A program made the position numbers and the translations under genes. A stretch of 10,187 nucleotides of DNA from Euryarchaeota archaeon UBA170 (GTDB taxonomy: Archaea > Thermoplasmatota > Poseidoniia > Poseidoniales > Thalassarchaeaceae). Below the pieces are notes generated by a model that saw nothing but the letters and a program-made list of their open reading frames with translations, had not been told where the DNA came from and did no database searches. Numbering within the stretch: the stretch's first letter is position 1; each line of letters begins with the position of its first letter. The stretch is from positions 1 to 10,187 of the forward strand of contig DALF01000046.1 of NCBI GenBank assembly GCA_002499345.1, given 5' to 3'. Of the stretch, positions 1 to 6,722 are shown one piece after another.

Positions 1-52
1 GGATATACCGCAAGACAATATACTCAAGAAGTCCCCTCTGAGCGCGAGAATC

Positions 53-1006
53 ATGGAACCACGCCTGATCATACTGTCTAGGGCACCTAGCCTGTACAGT
101 ACGAGGAGGATTTTCGAGGAAGCCCAGGCGGCTGGTTGGGACGTACAGATAATAGATCCGGTGAAACTCGATGTCGAGGTCGGCGATAATGGGGTCGAGA
201 TATCGTACAAGGGGTGGCCTGTAGATTGTGATGCAGTGATTCCTAGGATTGGCCATTCAATAACCAGGATAGGGGTCCCAGTGGTCAGAGCATTTCAGAG
301 AATGGGAGTAATTGTACTAAACGAAGGTAACGGAATTGAGAGTAGTAGGGACAAGCTCCGCGCGTCCCAAATGATGAATGAAGGAGGTATTCCGATACCA
401 ATTACCGCATCTGTTGCTACTTGGCAAGGCACTAGGCGAGCCGTTGCAAGAGTGGGAGGGGCTCCGTGCGTCATCAAGACACACGAGGGAACTCATGGCT
501 CAGGCGTGTTCCTAGCTCATACCGAACAACAGGCCAGACAGCTAGTCTATCAGATGCTAGAGAGGGGGCTCAGACCTCTCGTTCAGGAATACATTAGAGA
601 GTCACATGGACAGGACATCCGTGCCTTTGTAGTGGGTGGAAAGGTAGTGGCGTCAATGAGGAGGAAGGCCAAGGGCAGTGAATTCAGGTCTAACTTCCAC
701 TTGGGAGGAGAGGTCGAGCGTTTGGAAATATCTGAGAGATATGCAGAAATAGCATGCAAGGCCGCTGACATTCTGGGACTCGAGATAGCAGGAGTGGATA
801 TGCTTGAGTCAGACAGGGGACCACTTGTTCTAGAGGTTAATTCGAGCCCTGGTCTAGAGGGAATCGAGGCCGCATCCGGAGTGAATGTGGCAAGTAGAAT
901 AGTAGACAACGTAATTAGACTCCACGTCTCAAAGGAACAGAATTCTGAGAAGGAGGAAAATCAGGGCTCCGAAAAAGGTAATCAGGGAGCAACAGGAGAG
1001 GTCTGA
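53..1006 (+). CDS. rimK: RimK-family alpha-L-glutamate ligase (ATP-grasp)
   Basis: Predicted ATP-dependent ligase that adds glutamate to the C-terminus of a protein or small molecule. The 317-residue product follows the bacterial RimK pattern almost end to end: ILSR near residue 7, VIPRIG 62-67, RDK 99-101, a glycine-rich ATP loop EGTHGSGV 145-152 after K142, QEYI 178-181, DIR 188-190, RSN 212-214, GVDM 247-250 and the metal-binding EVNSSPGLEG 261-270. The ATG at 53 matches the usual RimK N-terminus (MxxxILSR), although the frame stays open to the window edge. After about residue 292 there is a 25-residue tail rich in Glu, Asn, Gln and Gly. Bacterial RimK modifies ribosomal protein bS6, which archaea lack, so the substrate here is unknown. 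Archaeal relatives MptN, CofF and LysX are alternatives, but the motifs fit RimK best. An upstream gene probably ends just outside or within the first 52 bases. Confidence 0.9.
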   Translation: MEPRLIILSRAPSLYSTRRIFEEAQAAGWDVQIIDPVKLDVEVGDNGVEISYKGWPVDCDAVIPRIGHSITRIGVPVVRAFQRMGVIVLNEGNGIESSRDKLRASQMMNEGGIPIPITASVATWQGTRRAVARVGGAPCVIKTHEGTHGSGVFLAHTEQQARQLVYQMLERGLRPLVQEYIRESHGQDIRAFVVGGKVVASMRRKAKGSEFRSNFHLGGEVERLEISERYAEIACKAADILGLEIAGVDMLESDRGPLVLEVNSSPGLEGIEAASGVNVASRIVDNVIRLHVSKEQNSEKEENQGSEKGNQGATGEV

Positions 1007-1126
1007 CGGTACCAGTAGATGTCGTAAAACCCCATCTTTACAGACAAGGTCTAGAGAAGCATTCAATACCTCGGTAGCTAGCTTATGTGCGTCCAAAGGG
1101 ACAGGGATGCACGACCGCTTGCGGTT

Positions 1127-1133
1127 GGAGGCG
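1127..1133 (+). promoter_or_regulatory. Shine-Dalgarno site for the xerA-like gene
   Basis: GGAGGCG lies 5 nt before the ATG at 1139 and supports that start over the ATG at 1085, which has no comparable site. A short inverted repeat (ACCGC-TT-GCGGT, 1114-1125) sits immediately upstream. The 132 bp between rimK and this start shows no convincing TATA box. Confidence 0.6.
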
Positions 1134-1138
1134 AGAAC

Positions 1139-2227
1139 ATGACTTACCGAGAGGAGGATAGAAACGAGCAAATTTTTCTATCGGATTCCGATAGGAAGTC
1201 CGCTCTACCGATCAGACTCCAAAGACTCTCAGCACTTCCTTGGTATGATTGCTGGGTCCAGCAACTAAGAATAGAGAAGAAGAGTAAGCATACGATCAGG
1301 GCATACACACTCTCCGCCAGAACATTCAGCTTAACCAAACTTCCAGGAGAGGATGAGAAGTCTTGGGATGTTCTCTCTCAGATGCCTGTCGGTGAATTCC
1401 ATCAGATAGCTAATCCCGAGAGAGGGAGGATGGATGCCTGGATGAATACTCTGGGAAGTCTTAGCCCATCTTCTCTAAATGCTAGGATAGCTGCAACTTC
1501 CCATCTTCTCAAGTGGCTGGGCCATGGAGTTCCCGACTGGATTCAGAGGCCATCCAAGAGGAAATCACTACCCAGGACCCTTGGAAGGGCGGAGCTTTCC
1601 CGTCTGAGAGAGGCGTCTAATAACTCAGAAGACCCCCTTTCCTCACCGATAGTTACTATCCTCCTTGATACTGGTCTGAGGGTTTCCGAACTCTGCGGTC
1701 TGGACATAGAAGACATCGACCTGGATGACCTGTCTGCATTGGTTATCGGAGGAAAGGGGGAAAAAGATCGTACGGTCCTATTCACGTCTGCTACAGTGAG
1801 GGCTGTAGAATCATGGCTACCAATCAGGAAGTCAAGAGCGAGACTTACGGGTACCGATGACGGAGAGAGGGCTCTGCTACTGTCCAGCCGAGGAAGAAGG
1901 ATGAACCCCCGTTCTGTTCAGAAACTGATAGACAGATTAGCAGATGACTCCGATATCCCCCGTTCTAGACTGAGCCCCCACACTCTAAGACATACATTCG
2001 CAACCGGATTACTTGAGAGGGGAGCCGACTTGGTTACTATTCAGAGATTACTAGGTCACTCTAGTATAGCGACTACTAGAGTTTATCTGGAAATTGGCGA
2101 CCAGACTCTCAGAGAAATTTATCACAGAGCTCAGAGAACACCTCCAATCGCGACCTCTTCGTTTGAAAACGAGCTCGATGAGATTAGAAACAAGAATGGA
2201 TATGAAGCTATCACTCAAATCGAGTAA
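1139..2227 (+). CDS. xerA: XerA-like tyrosine recombinase/integrase
   Basis: Site-specific recombinase that would cleave and rejoin DNA through a 3'-phosphotyrosine, probably resolving chromosome dimers at a dif site as archaeal XerA does. Numbered from the ATG at 1139 (362 residues), the N-terminal SAM-like core-binding domain spans about 32-132 and the catalytic domain about 145-330. All catalytic residues are visible: R181 (TGLRVSEL), K206 (GGKGEKDR), H281 and R284 (PHTLRH), H307 (LLGHSS) and nucleophile Y316 (RVYLEI). The start at 1139 is preferred because of the GGAGGCG site; an in-frame ATG at 1085 would add 18 residues. A C-terminal tail of about 30 residues follows the catalytic core. 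The gene ends 2 bp from a convergent gene. No attachment sites, transposase or phage genes are nearby, so a housekeeping Xer is more likely than an element-borne integrase. I could not identify a dif site. Confidence 0.88.
   Translation: MTYREEDRNEQIFLSDSDRKSALPIRLQRLSALPWYDCWVQQLRIEKKSKHTIRAYTLSARTFSLTKLPGEDEKSWDVLSQMPVGEFHQIANPERGRMDAWMNTLGSLSPSSLNARIAATSHLLKWLGHGVPDWIQRPSKRKSLPRTLGRAELSRLREASNNSEDPLSSPIVTILLDTGLRVSELCGLDIEDIDLDDLSALVIGGKGEKDRTVLFTSATVRAVESWLPIRKSRARLTGTDDGERALLLSSRGRRMNPRSVQKLIDRLADDSDIPRSRLSPHTLRHTFATGLLERGADLVTIQRLLGHSSIATTRVYLEIGDQTLREIYHRAQRTPPIATSSFENELDEIRNKNGYEAITQIE
1178..1194. repeat. 17-bp inverted repeat inside the xerA-like gene
   Basis: CTATCGGATTCCGATAG is a perfect palindrome with 8-bp arms around one central base, flanked by TT and AA. 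It starts 39 bp into the recombinase coding sequence and encodes the Leu-Ser-Asp-Ser-Asp-Arg region. The arms are shorter than those of a dif site (11 bp), and the Ser-Asp repeat may produce it by chance. Confidence 0.5.
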
Positions 2228-2229
2228 TA

Positions 2230-2424
2230 TCACTTCTTGGCTGGATTCTTCTTGTTAGTACGCTTATCCACCGAATCGGGTCCTTTCCACTCCCTAGCCG
2301 CTCCCGCTTCGTTTCCTTGATGCCCCGGAATCGGACAATGCTTGCCAGATCTGCATCTGCTGCAGTTGTCACGTGGAGGATGGTCTACCACCTTCTGAAG
2401 ACGTCCATACTTCCTGCGGGGCAC
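2230..2424 (-). CDS. Small basic Cys/His-rich protein, putative zinc finger
   Basis: A 64-residue, strongly basic protein that I cannot assign to a named family. Its centre has C21-x2-C24-x4-H29-C30-x4-H35, which could coordinate one zinc ion much as a knuckle does. The C-terminus is lysine-rich (ends NPAKK). The start is GTG at 2424: an in-frame TAA lies nine codons upstream, and no ATG occurs between. The Cys/His clustering and basic composition look like a real small nucleic-acid-binding protein rather than a chance frame. It ends 2 bp from the convergent xerA-like gene, and its lysine codons place T-rich tracts on the opposite strand, where they could help end xerA transcription. A nucleic-acid-binding role is inference only. 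Confidence 0.6.
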   Translation of the reverse strand: MPRRKYGRLQKVVDHPPRDNCSRCRSGKHCPIPGHQGNEAGAAREWKGPDSVDKRTNKKNPAKK

Positions 2425-2429
2425 AAATG

Positions 2430-2443
2430 TCCTGATATCAGGA
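2430..2443. repeat. 14-bp perfect palindrome upstream of the small Cys/His gene
   Basis: TCCTGATATCAGGA is a gapless palindrome, 5 bp before the GTG start at 2424 on the minus strand. It lies in the divergent region 2425-2524, which otherwise shows no clear promoter elements. It could be a dimeric regulator site or a leader hairpin. Confidence 0.45.
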
Positions 2444-2524
2444 GGGACTTAGAAATTACCCGGCCAGTAACCTTGAATCATAGCCCCCTCCCCATGAGTT
2501 GTGGACCCTGACCCAGGATCGGCA

Positions 2525-3295
2525 ATGAATACTCACTCATCTTTGCTATATGCCCAAGTTTTGGATGGAGACCCAAGAATGAAGATAGATGCTGAAGGAT
2601 ATCTCAGAGCAGACTCATGGCCCGGCAAAGGAAGGGCAGTCTTTCTGGGAGACGTCGCAAAAGCAGTCTTGAGATTTCTAGGTCCGCATGATCCTCCACA
2701 GTTCCCATCTGAGCTAGGATATGACGAGCAGAGGTGGGAGCTGACCTCATCATCTGGAGATGTTTCAGTGAAGATAACCAGCGATTCATACTGGGGGTTC
2801 GGGCTATTCGCCAAATGCTTCTACAATAAAATAGAGATAACCGGCCCTCTCACTGCAAGAGCTCGCTGTATTCATGATGTAGTGTCCTCCTTGGGTAGGA
2901 ATCCATGGGAGCCATTCTGGCTTAGAAGGTTTGAAAGAGTCACAGGCACCAAATCCAAAGAGCATCTAAGAAATTGGATGGATCTGGTAAGTTGGGCCTC
3001 TGATGACATGAAATCACAGATCGGAGAGCTAGAAGTAAGAGTCAATGACCTAGAATCGTCAAATGGCGACCAGGATTCACTGAGCAGGGCCTCACTCGCA
3101 CTTGAAGAAGCAAGTGCCGCACTGATAGACAGAAACGCACCTGCCGTAGAGAGGGCATTAGGGCGTGCCAATAGCGCACTGATTGAGGCGGACCCTAGCA
3201 CACAGGTCCTATCATCAGAGTATGCCTCGATAGAAATTGAACGTAATCACAAGGAAGACGATAGTATACCATTTGTCGATCTATCCGAGGAATAG
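2525..3295 (+). CDS. Unknown protein with helical C-terminal tail
   Basis: A 256-residue soluble protein that I do not recognise; no signal peptide or membrane helix is visible. The N-terminal half (about 10-125) is a mixed alpha/beta-looking region rich in Gly and aromatic residues. A Trp-rich stretch follows at about 125-160 (NPWEPFWLRRFERV, then NWMDLVSWA). The C-terminal part is helical: a possible short coiled coil at about 163-180, then two Ala-rich helices at about 183-225 with the pattern of an A-x-x-A-L helical hairpin (EEASAALIDR, RALGRANSALIEAD). The tail is acidic. The ATG at 2525 has AGGA six bases upstream and is preferred; a GTG at 2501 would add eight residues. It converges on the Sec61-beta gene with 2 bp between stop codons. 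Confidence 0.75.
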   Translation: MNTHSSLLYAQVLDGDPRMKIDAEGYLRADSWPGKGRAVFLGDVAKAVLRFLGPHDPPQFPSELGYDEQRWELTSSSGDVSVKITSDSYWGFGLFAKCFYNKIEITGPLTARARCIHDVVSSLGRNPWEPFWLRRFERVTGTKSKEHLRNWMDLVSWASDDMKSQIGELEVRVNDLESSNGDQDSLSRASLALEEASAALIDRNAPAVERALGRANSALIEADPSTQVLSSEYASIEIERNHKEDDSIPFVDLSEE

Positions 3296-3297
3296 TC

Positions 3298-3489
3298 CTA
3301 CAGTCCTATTGTATCGCCTAGCCATGATAGGACATTGTGATTAGCAAGATAAATTGTGATGGAAAACACAAAGCAAGCCACGTAAATCATGGTCTTGGAA
3401 ATCTGAATTGCATCCTCTGACTCCTCATCGAAGTATCGAATCAAACCAGCAGCTTGCTGGATCCCACTCCCCTTCTTCTCCTTCGCCAT
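3298..3489 (-). CDS. secG: Sec61-beta / SecG-type preprotein translocase subunit
   Basis: Small tail-anchored subunit of the archaeal SecYE-beta protein-export channel in the cytoplasmic membrane. The 63 residues have the family layout: a basic start (MAKEKKGSG), the signature AAGLIRYFDEE at 13-23, a short acidic linker and one membrane helix at about 32-50, leaving a short C-terminal segment outside. Length is normal for the family. It is the second gene of a minus-strand pair, 48 bp after the 127-residue unknown at 3538-3921, and may be co-transcribed with it. It converges on the 256-residue unknown with only 2 bp between stops. Confidence 0.88.
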   Translation of the reverse strand: MAKEKKGSGIQQAAGLIRYFDEESEDAIQISKTMIYVACFVFSITIYLANHNVLSWLGDTIGL

Positions 3490-3537
3490 TGAACCGCCGG
3501 ACCTGCCTACAGTATTTCAAGCCCGCTAAGGCTCTAA

Positions 3538-3921
3538 TCAAGGCTCCAGCGTCTCGATGAGAACACATCCGCCATCTAGCTCAACTATCTTAGAAGCCGC
3601 ACTAACAGCAGTCTCCAAGCCAGCGGTCATCAGAATTTCTCTCCTAGATCCAACTTCACTCTGGAACACCAGTCTGTGACTCAGCATCTCCAGAACCTCA
3701 TGATCCACAATTTGCCATACCCAATCTTCCCCTTCTATAGTTACCAATGCCTCAACAGGAGACAAAGGTCCCTGGTCCAGGCCATTTGACTGAGCCCTCT
3801 CAACCAGTTCAACCAGCTTTCTAGCCGATTTGCCCTGATCCAAACTCACTCGTTCTCCAGCATTTCTAGAAATTCTTCTTCTCAGTGTCCTCATAGCATC
3901 CCATCTGCGACAACGCCGCAA
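3538..3921 (-). CDS. Unknown 127-residue protein upstream of Sec61-beta
   Basis: Soluble protein with a strongly basic N-terminus (Arg-rich through about residue 24) and an otherwise ordinary acidic/hydrophobic body. I do not recognise the family. The start is chosen as TTG at 3921 because GAGGAG lies 8 nt upstream on the minus strand; an in-frame ATG at 3894 would give a 118-residue product beginning MRTLRRR and has no comparable site. The middle (SPVEALVTIEGEDWVWQIVD, about 54-73) looks like beta strands and the rest helical. No catalytic motif or membrane segment is evident. It precedes Sec61-beta on the same strand by 48 bp, so the two are probably one transcript. Confidence 0.68.
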   Translation of the reverse strand: MRRCRRWDAMRTLRRRISRNAGERVSLDQGKSARKLVELVERAQSNGLDQGPLSPVEALVTIEGEDWVWQIVDHEVLEMLSHRLVFQSEVGSRREILMTAGLETAVSAASKIVELDGGCVLIETLEP

Positions 3922-3929
3922 TTCGTGAG

Positions 3930-3935
3930 CTCCTC
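3930..3935 (-). promoter_or_regulatory. Shine-Dalgarno site deciding the TTG start of the 127-residue gene
   Basis: GAGGAG on the minus strand, 8 nt before the TTG at 3921. It favours the TTG over the internal ATG at 3894. Confidence 0.55.
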
Positions 3936-4007
3936 ATCTGATGTTTAACCGTTTACGGAATTTACACCGGAGAACAAACGTTTCAGAAGGCCAGAACCAC
4001 CGGCCAA

Positions 4008-4017
4008 TCGATACGAG
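4008..4017 (+). promoter_or_regulatory. TCGATACGRG motif, copy 1
   Basis: TCGATACGAG lies 32 bp before the methyltransferase start, in the divergent region 3922-4049. Related copies occur at 6723-6732 and 6819-6828, also upstream of genes. Function unknown. Confidence 0.3.
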
Positions 4018-4049
4018 CCATTGATTCGACAACGCCCAGTCGGAGTATT

Positions 4050-5687
4050 ATGGGAGACTCTCAGAAGCCATGGTCTGAACTGGCATCATCAAGTCTTCTC
4101 CTCAAGGCTGTTGCCAGCTGGCGGACAGATCCAGAGGTATGGATCAAGAGCTCATTTGATAGGCTCCCTGAGACAGTGAGAGTCAATCCTCTGAGGGGCG
4201 ATAGGAAATGGGTTGAGGAGTGGCTCTCAGATTCTGGTTCCAACAGGATTGAGTGGTTCAATGGTCCAGGAAGTGCTTGGGAGATGCCTTTCATGAGAGG
4301 TTCTGCTGAGGGGGAGACCAGAGAGCTCCTGAAAGCATTACACGAGACAGGCAGGGTCACGCGTCAAGAACTAGTCTCCATGATCCCCGTCCTGGCAATG
4401 GACATAACCCCAGGTGAGATAGTTCTAGATATGTGCGCGTCTCCCGGTTCTAAGACAACCCAAATCGCAGAGTGTCTCGGAGATAGCGGTGTCGTATTCG
4501 CCAATGAGATTTCTAATTCTAGAGCCAATACACTGGTGTCAAATATACAGAGGCACTCCTCAAGATCGACCATAGTAATCAATCACGATGGAAGACATCT
4601 TCCCAAGGTCCCATTGGATGGATTCGATAAGATACTCGTTGATGCCCCCTGTACGGGCTCCGCGACAACCAGGAAGAATCCGGAGGTGTGGGGCAAGTGG
4701 AGTCCTCAAGGCGGAAGGTCACTGCATGATTTGCAGATTAGCCTACTGAGAAAGGCGGTTAGCCTAGTCAAGCCAGGTGGACGTGTTGTATACTCAACTT
4801 GTTCTCTTGACCCCATTGAGAACGAGGCAGTGGTGGCTGAGATTATCAGGACTGAGGAGAACTTGGAGCTTCTCCCAGTATCAGAAATTCTTCCCAATTT
4901 ACCTGGGAGACATGGATTCTCTTCATGGCCCGATATTGACGATGAGGCTGAACCTTCGACGAATATTTCCCTGCAGCCATCGATGACGTCACCTGTTGAA
5001 AATGAGATTTCCGAATCCTTGAAGAGGTGTATGAGAATTTGGCACGATGATGTAGGAGGCGGGGGCTTCTTCATTTCTGTAATACAGAAGTCCAGAGACT
5101 TACCGGCGAAGCCTCAGGATTCGAAGTTCTACAAATCTCCCGATGAGGTAAACCCCGACATCAAAAGCTCGCCTCAGCCCATCAGTAAAGAAATGAGTAA
5201 CAGACTCGATGATAGATGGGGCAGTATGCCCGATAATCTTTGGATGAGGGGAAAAAAGATACTCTGGGCGAATCCGCAGGCCAAGGAGATATGGTCTTGT
5301 GAGAGAAAGATAAGAAATGGAAGGATTACTATTCCAGGGGAGAGATGGAGACCACTCAAGGTACTACACTTAGGCAGGGAGGTCGCCAGAGTCAGAAAGG
5401 AGGAGCCAGAACGAATAACCGGAAAGGCGGCTTTCGAAGTCTCATCCTTCATGAGCAAGGGAATTACAGTAGTGAGCGAAGATACAATCAACTCCTTACT
5501 ACAATCTCAATTACTAGAAATAGGGGAAACAGGAATCTCCGAGGAAATCAGAGGTGGGCATATTCTTGTTTCCGAAACCGAAGGATTGCCTGTATGGGTG
5601 GGCGGGAAAGTAACAATAATGCTCAACCAGCAAGAAATATTGATCAAGAGAAAACAGAGGGACTTGGAGATTGGTACTGAAGACTAG
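4050..5687 (+). CDS. NSUN/Trm4-like RNA (cytosine-5) methyltransferase
   Basis: SAM-dependent enzyme of the NOL1/NOP2/Sun family, predicted to form 5-methylcytosine in tRNA or rRNA. Visible motifs are the RNA-side RVNPLRG at 44-50, SAM-binding motif I DMCASPGSKT 127-136, motif IV DAPCTG 198-203 (C201, the release cysteine) and motif VI STCSLDPIENEA 249-260 (C251, the expected nucleophile). The stretch RKNPEVWGKW and the sequence just before motif I (ELVSMIPVLAMD) resemble eukaryotic Trm4/NSUN2 more than RsmB/RsmF. An acidic, low-complexity linker (about 295-385) leads to a C-terminal region (about 396-535) with a possible PUA-like fold around LKVLHLGREVARV. At 545 residues it is longer than the roughly 300-450 I would expect for archaeal homologues. 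The ATG is preceded by GGAG at 4 nt. Confidence 0.88.
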   Translation: MGDSQKPWSELASSSLLLKAVASWRTDPEVWIKSSFDRLPETVRVNPLRGDRKWVEEWLSDSGSNRIEWFNGPGSAWEMPFMRGSAEGETRELLKALHETGRVTRQELVSMIPVLAMDITPGEIVLDMCASPGSKTTQIAECLGDSGVVFANEISNSRANTLVSNIQRHSSRSTIVINHDGRHLPKVPLDGFDKILVDAPCTGSATTRKNPEVWGKWSPQGGRSLHDLQISLLRKAVSLVKPGGRVVYSTCSLDPIENEAVVAEIIRTEENLELLPVSEILPNLPGRHGFSSWPDIDDEAEPSTNISLQPSMTSPVENEISESLKRCMRIWHDDVGGGGFFISVIQKSRDLPAKPQDSKFYKSPDEVNPDIKSSPQPISKEMSNRLDDRWGSMPDNLWMRGKKILWANPQAKEIWSCERKIRNGRITIPGERWRPLKVLHLGREVARVRKEEPERITGKAAFEVSSFMSKGITVVSEDTINSLLQSQLLEIGETGISEEIRGGHILVSETEGLPVWVGGKVTIMLNQQEILIKRKQRDLEIGTED

Positions 5688-5774
5688 TCACTGAACAAGC
5701 GAACAGTAATTATCGAAATTGTATCACATATGTTCATTAGCCTGACTCCATCAATAGAATTTCCCGGTGGTTAG

Positions 5775-6221
5775 ATGATAGACGATACAGATCGAAAAAT
5801 AATCCATGTGCTACAGAAAGACGGCAGAGCATCCCTAAGGAAGATTTCAGAGGAAGTAGGGGTGGCCTTGGGGACCGTTAGTAACAGGGTAAACAGGATG
5901 GAGCACAGTGGGATAATTACCGGATACTCGGTAAGTTTAGATCCTGAAAAGGTAGGATGGAGTTTGAATGTGGTCATAGGCCTGAGAATAGAAAAAGGGA
6001 GATTAATAGAGATTCAGGAGAAGATTTCCAGAGACTACAGAGTGTGTGGTGTTTATGATGTCACAGGAGACTATGACTCCATGATTATTGCTAGAGCTAA
6101 GGATAGAGAGGACTTGGATGATCTCATCAAGAACGTCATGTCTGTCGATGGTATCGAGAGGTCTCTCACTCAATTAGTCCTGAATACTGTCAAAGAGACG
6201 ACTACCGTCGCTCCAGAGTAG
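5775..6221 (+). CDS. Lrp/AsnC-family transcriptional regulator
   Basis: DNA-binding regulator of the feast/famine type, usually a dimer or octamer that senses an amino acid or small metabolite. The 148 residues split into an N-terminal winged helix-turn-helix (1-50; recognition helix near GTVSNRVNRME, 33-43) and a C-terminal RAM/ligand-binding beta-alpha domain (about 63-141) with the conserved VTGDYD at 96-101. The start ATG is preceded by GGTGG at 4 nt. The 87-bp upstream region is AT-rich and contains GAACA (5701-5705) and TGTTC (5731-5735) as a widely spaced inverted pair, a possible autoregulatory site by analogy with the family. The target genes cannot be read from this window. The stop abuts that of the convergent TOPRIM gene with no bases between. 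Confidence 0.9.
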   Translation: MIDDTDRKIIHVLQKDGRASLRKISEEVGVALGTVSNRVNRMEHSGIITGYSVSLDPEKVGWSLNVVIGLRIEKGRLIEIQEKISRDYRVCGVYDVTGDYDSMIIARAKDREDLDDLIKNVMSVDGIERSLTQLVLNTVKETTTVAPE

Positions 6222-6719
6222 CTAAAATACACTCATCTCAGAAAGTATGGATGCTACATGAGGGCGTAGCGACTCAACAGTCCTCCCCTCTGGCTTCATG
6301 GTCTTCATCAACTCCGTTCTTAGGTCCTCATCGATTTTTACATCCAATGACTCAAGACGCTCTCTGATAGATTTCTGGAGCCTTCCCCCGGTTCTGTCCC
6401 AGTCCATTAGAACAATTACTGAACCCCGCCCATCTACCAGGTTCCTAACTCCATAAGTACTGTGCAGATATGCCACTAACTTTGGAATAGGCCACCCTCT
6501 ATTCACCTTCTCAACTAGCCCCACGAATCCTAATTCCCTCAGGGTCTTAACATCGTTGATCCCCTCTACCAATATGGGACAGTCGCAGCCACCCATTTCC
6601 ACAGGAGCGTTTCTTTGAATGGAAATCTGAATTACTTTCGAGGCCTTTTGAAATCTAGAAACTCTATCATGAGGGCCTGAGCCCTTTTCATTAACCCCTG
6701 AGCCATTATGGTTCATCAT
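6222..6719 (-). CDS. Small archaeal TOPRIM-domain protein (RNase M5/primase-like)
   Basis: A 165-residue protein with a TOPRIM fold. The nucleotidyl-transfer/hydrolase signature is complete: the glutamate in ILVEGINDVKTL (E52) and the DxD in VIVLMDWDRTGG (D106, D108), which would hold Mg2+. It fits the small stand-alone archaeal TOPRIM group often annotated as RNase M5-like or 'small primase-like'; its actual reaction (nuclease or other) cannot be told from sequence. The first 40 residues are polar and probably not part of the fold. The start is the first of two consecutive ATG codons (6719); no strong ribosome site precedes it. It is divergent from coxB across 116 bp and convergent with the Lrp gene, with which it shares a back-to-back TAG/CTA stop junction. 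Confidence 0.8.
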   Translation of the reverse strand: MMNHNGSGVNEKGSGPHDRVSRFQKASKVIQISIQRNAPVEMGGCDCPILVEGINDVKTLRELGFVGLVEKVNRGWPIPKLVAYLHSTYGVRNLVDGRGSVIVLMDWDRTGGRLQKSIRERLESLDVKIDEDLRTELMKTMKPEGRTVESLRPHVASILSEMSVF

Positions 6720-6722
6720 GGC

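Noticed and set aside
1..81. Possible 3' end of an upstream gene (stop at 39-41 in one frame, 79-81 in another)
   Set aside because: Only 12-26 codons are visible, with no recognisable motif. Which frame is used cannot be decided, though the one ending at 41 leaves a natural 11-bp gap before rimK.
1007..1138. Possible dif or attachment site between rimK and xerA
   Set aside because: I saw only short dyads (AGCTAGCT 1076-1083; ACCGC-TT-GCGGT 1114-1125). Neither has the two 11-bp arms and 6-bp spacer expected of dif.
2317..2511. Plus-strand reading frame opposite the small Cys/His gene
   Set aside because: It lacks a ribosome site and domain-like composition. The minus-strand frame has the ordered Cys/His motif and the expected junction with xerA.
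3922..4049. Promoter elements in the divergent region between the 127-residue gene and the methyltransferase
   Set aside because: TTTAA (3944-3948) and a short CCGT-TT-ACGG dyad (3949-3958) are present, but no convincing TATA/BRE pair fits either direction.
4706..5074. Minus-strand frame within the methyltransferase gene
   Set aside because: It covers catalytic motif VI of a clearly real gene, and its translation is a low-information shadow.
5693..5735. GAACA direct and inverted copies upstream of the Lrp gene as a defined operator
   Set aside because: The units are only 5 bp and widely spaced (25 bp between GAACA and TGTTC), too weak to call as a site; mentioned only as a possibility under the gene.
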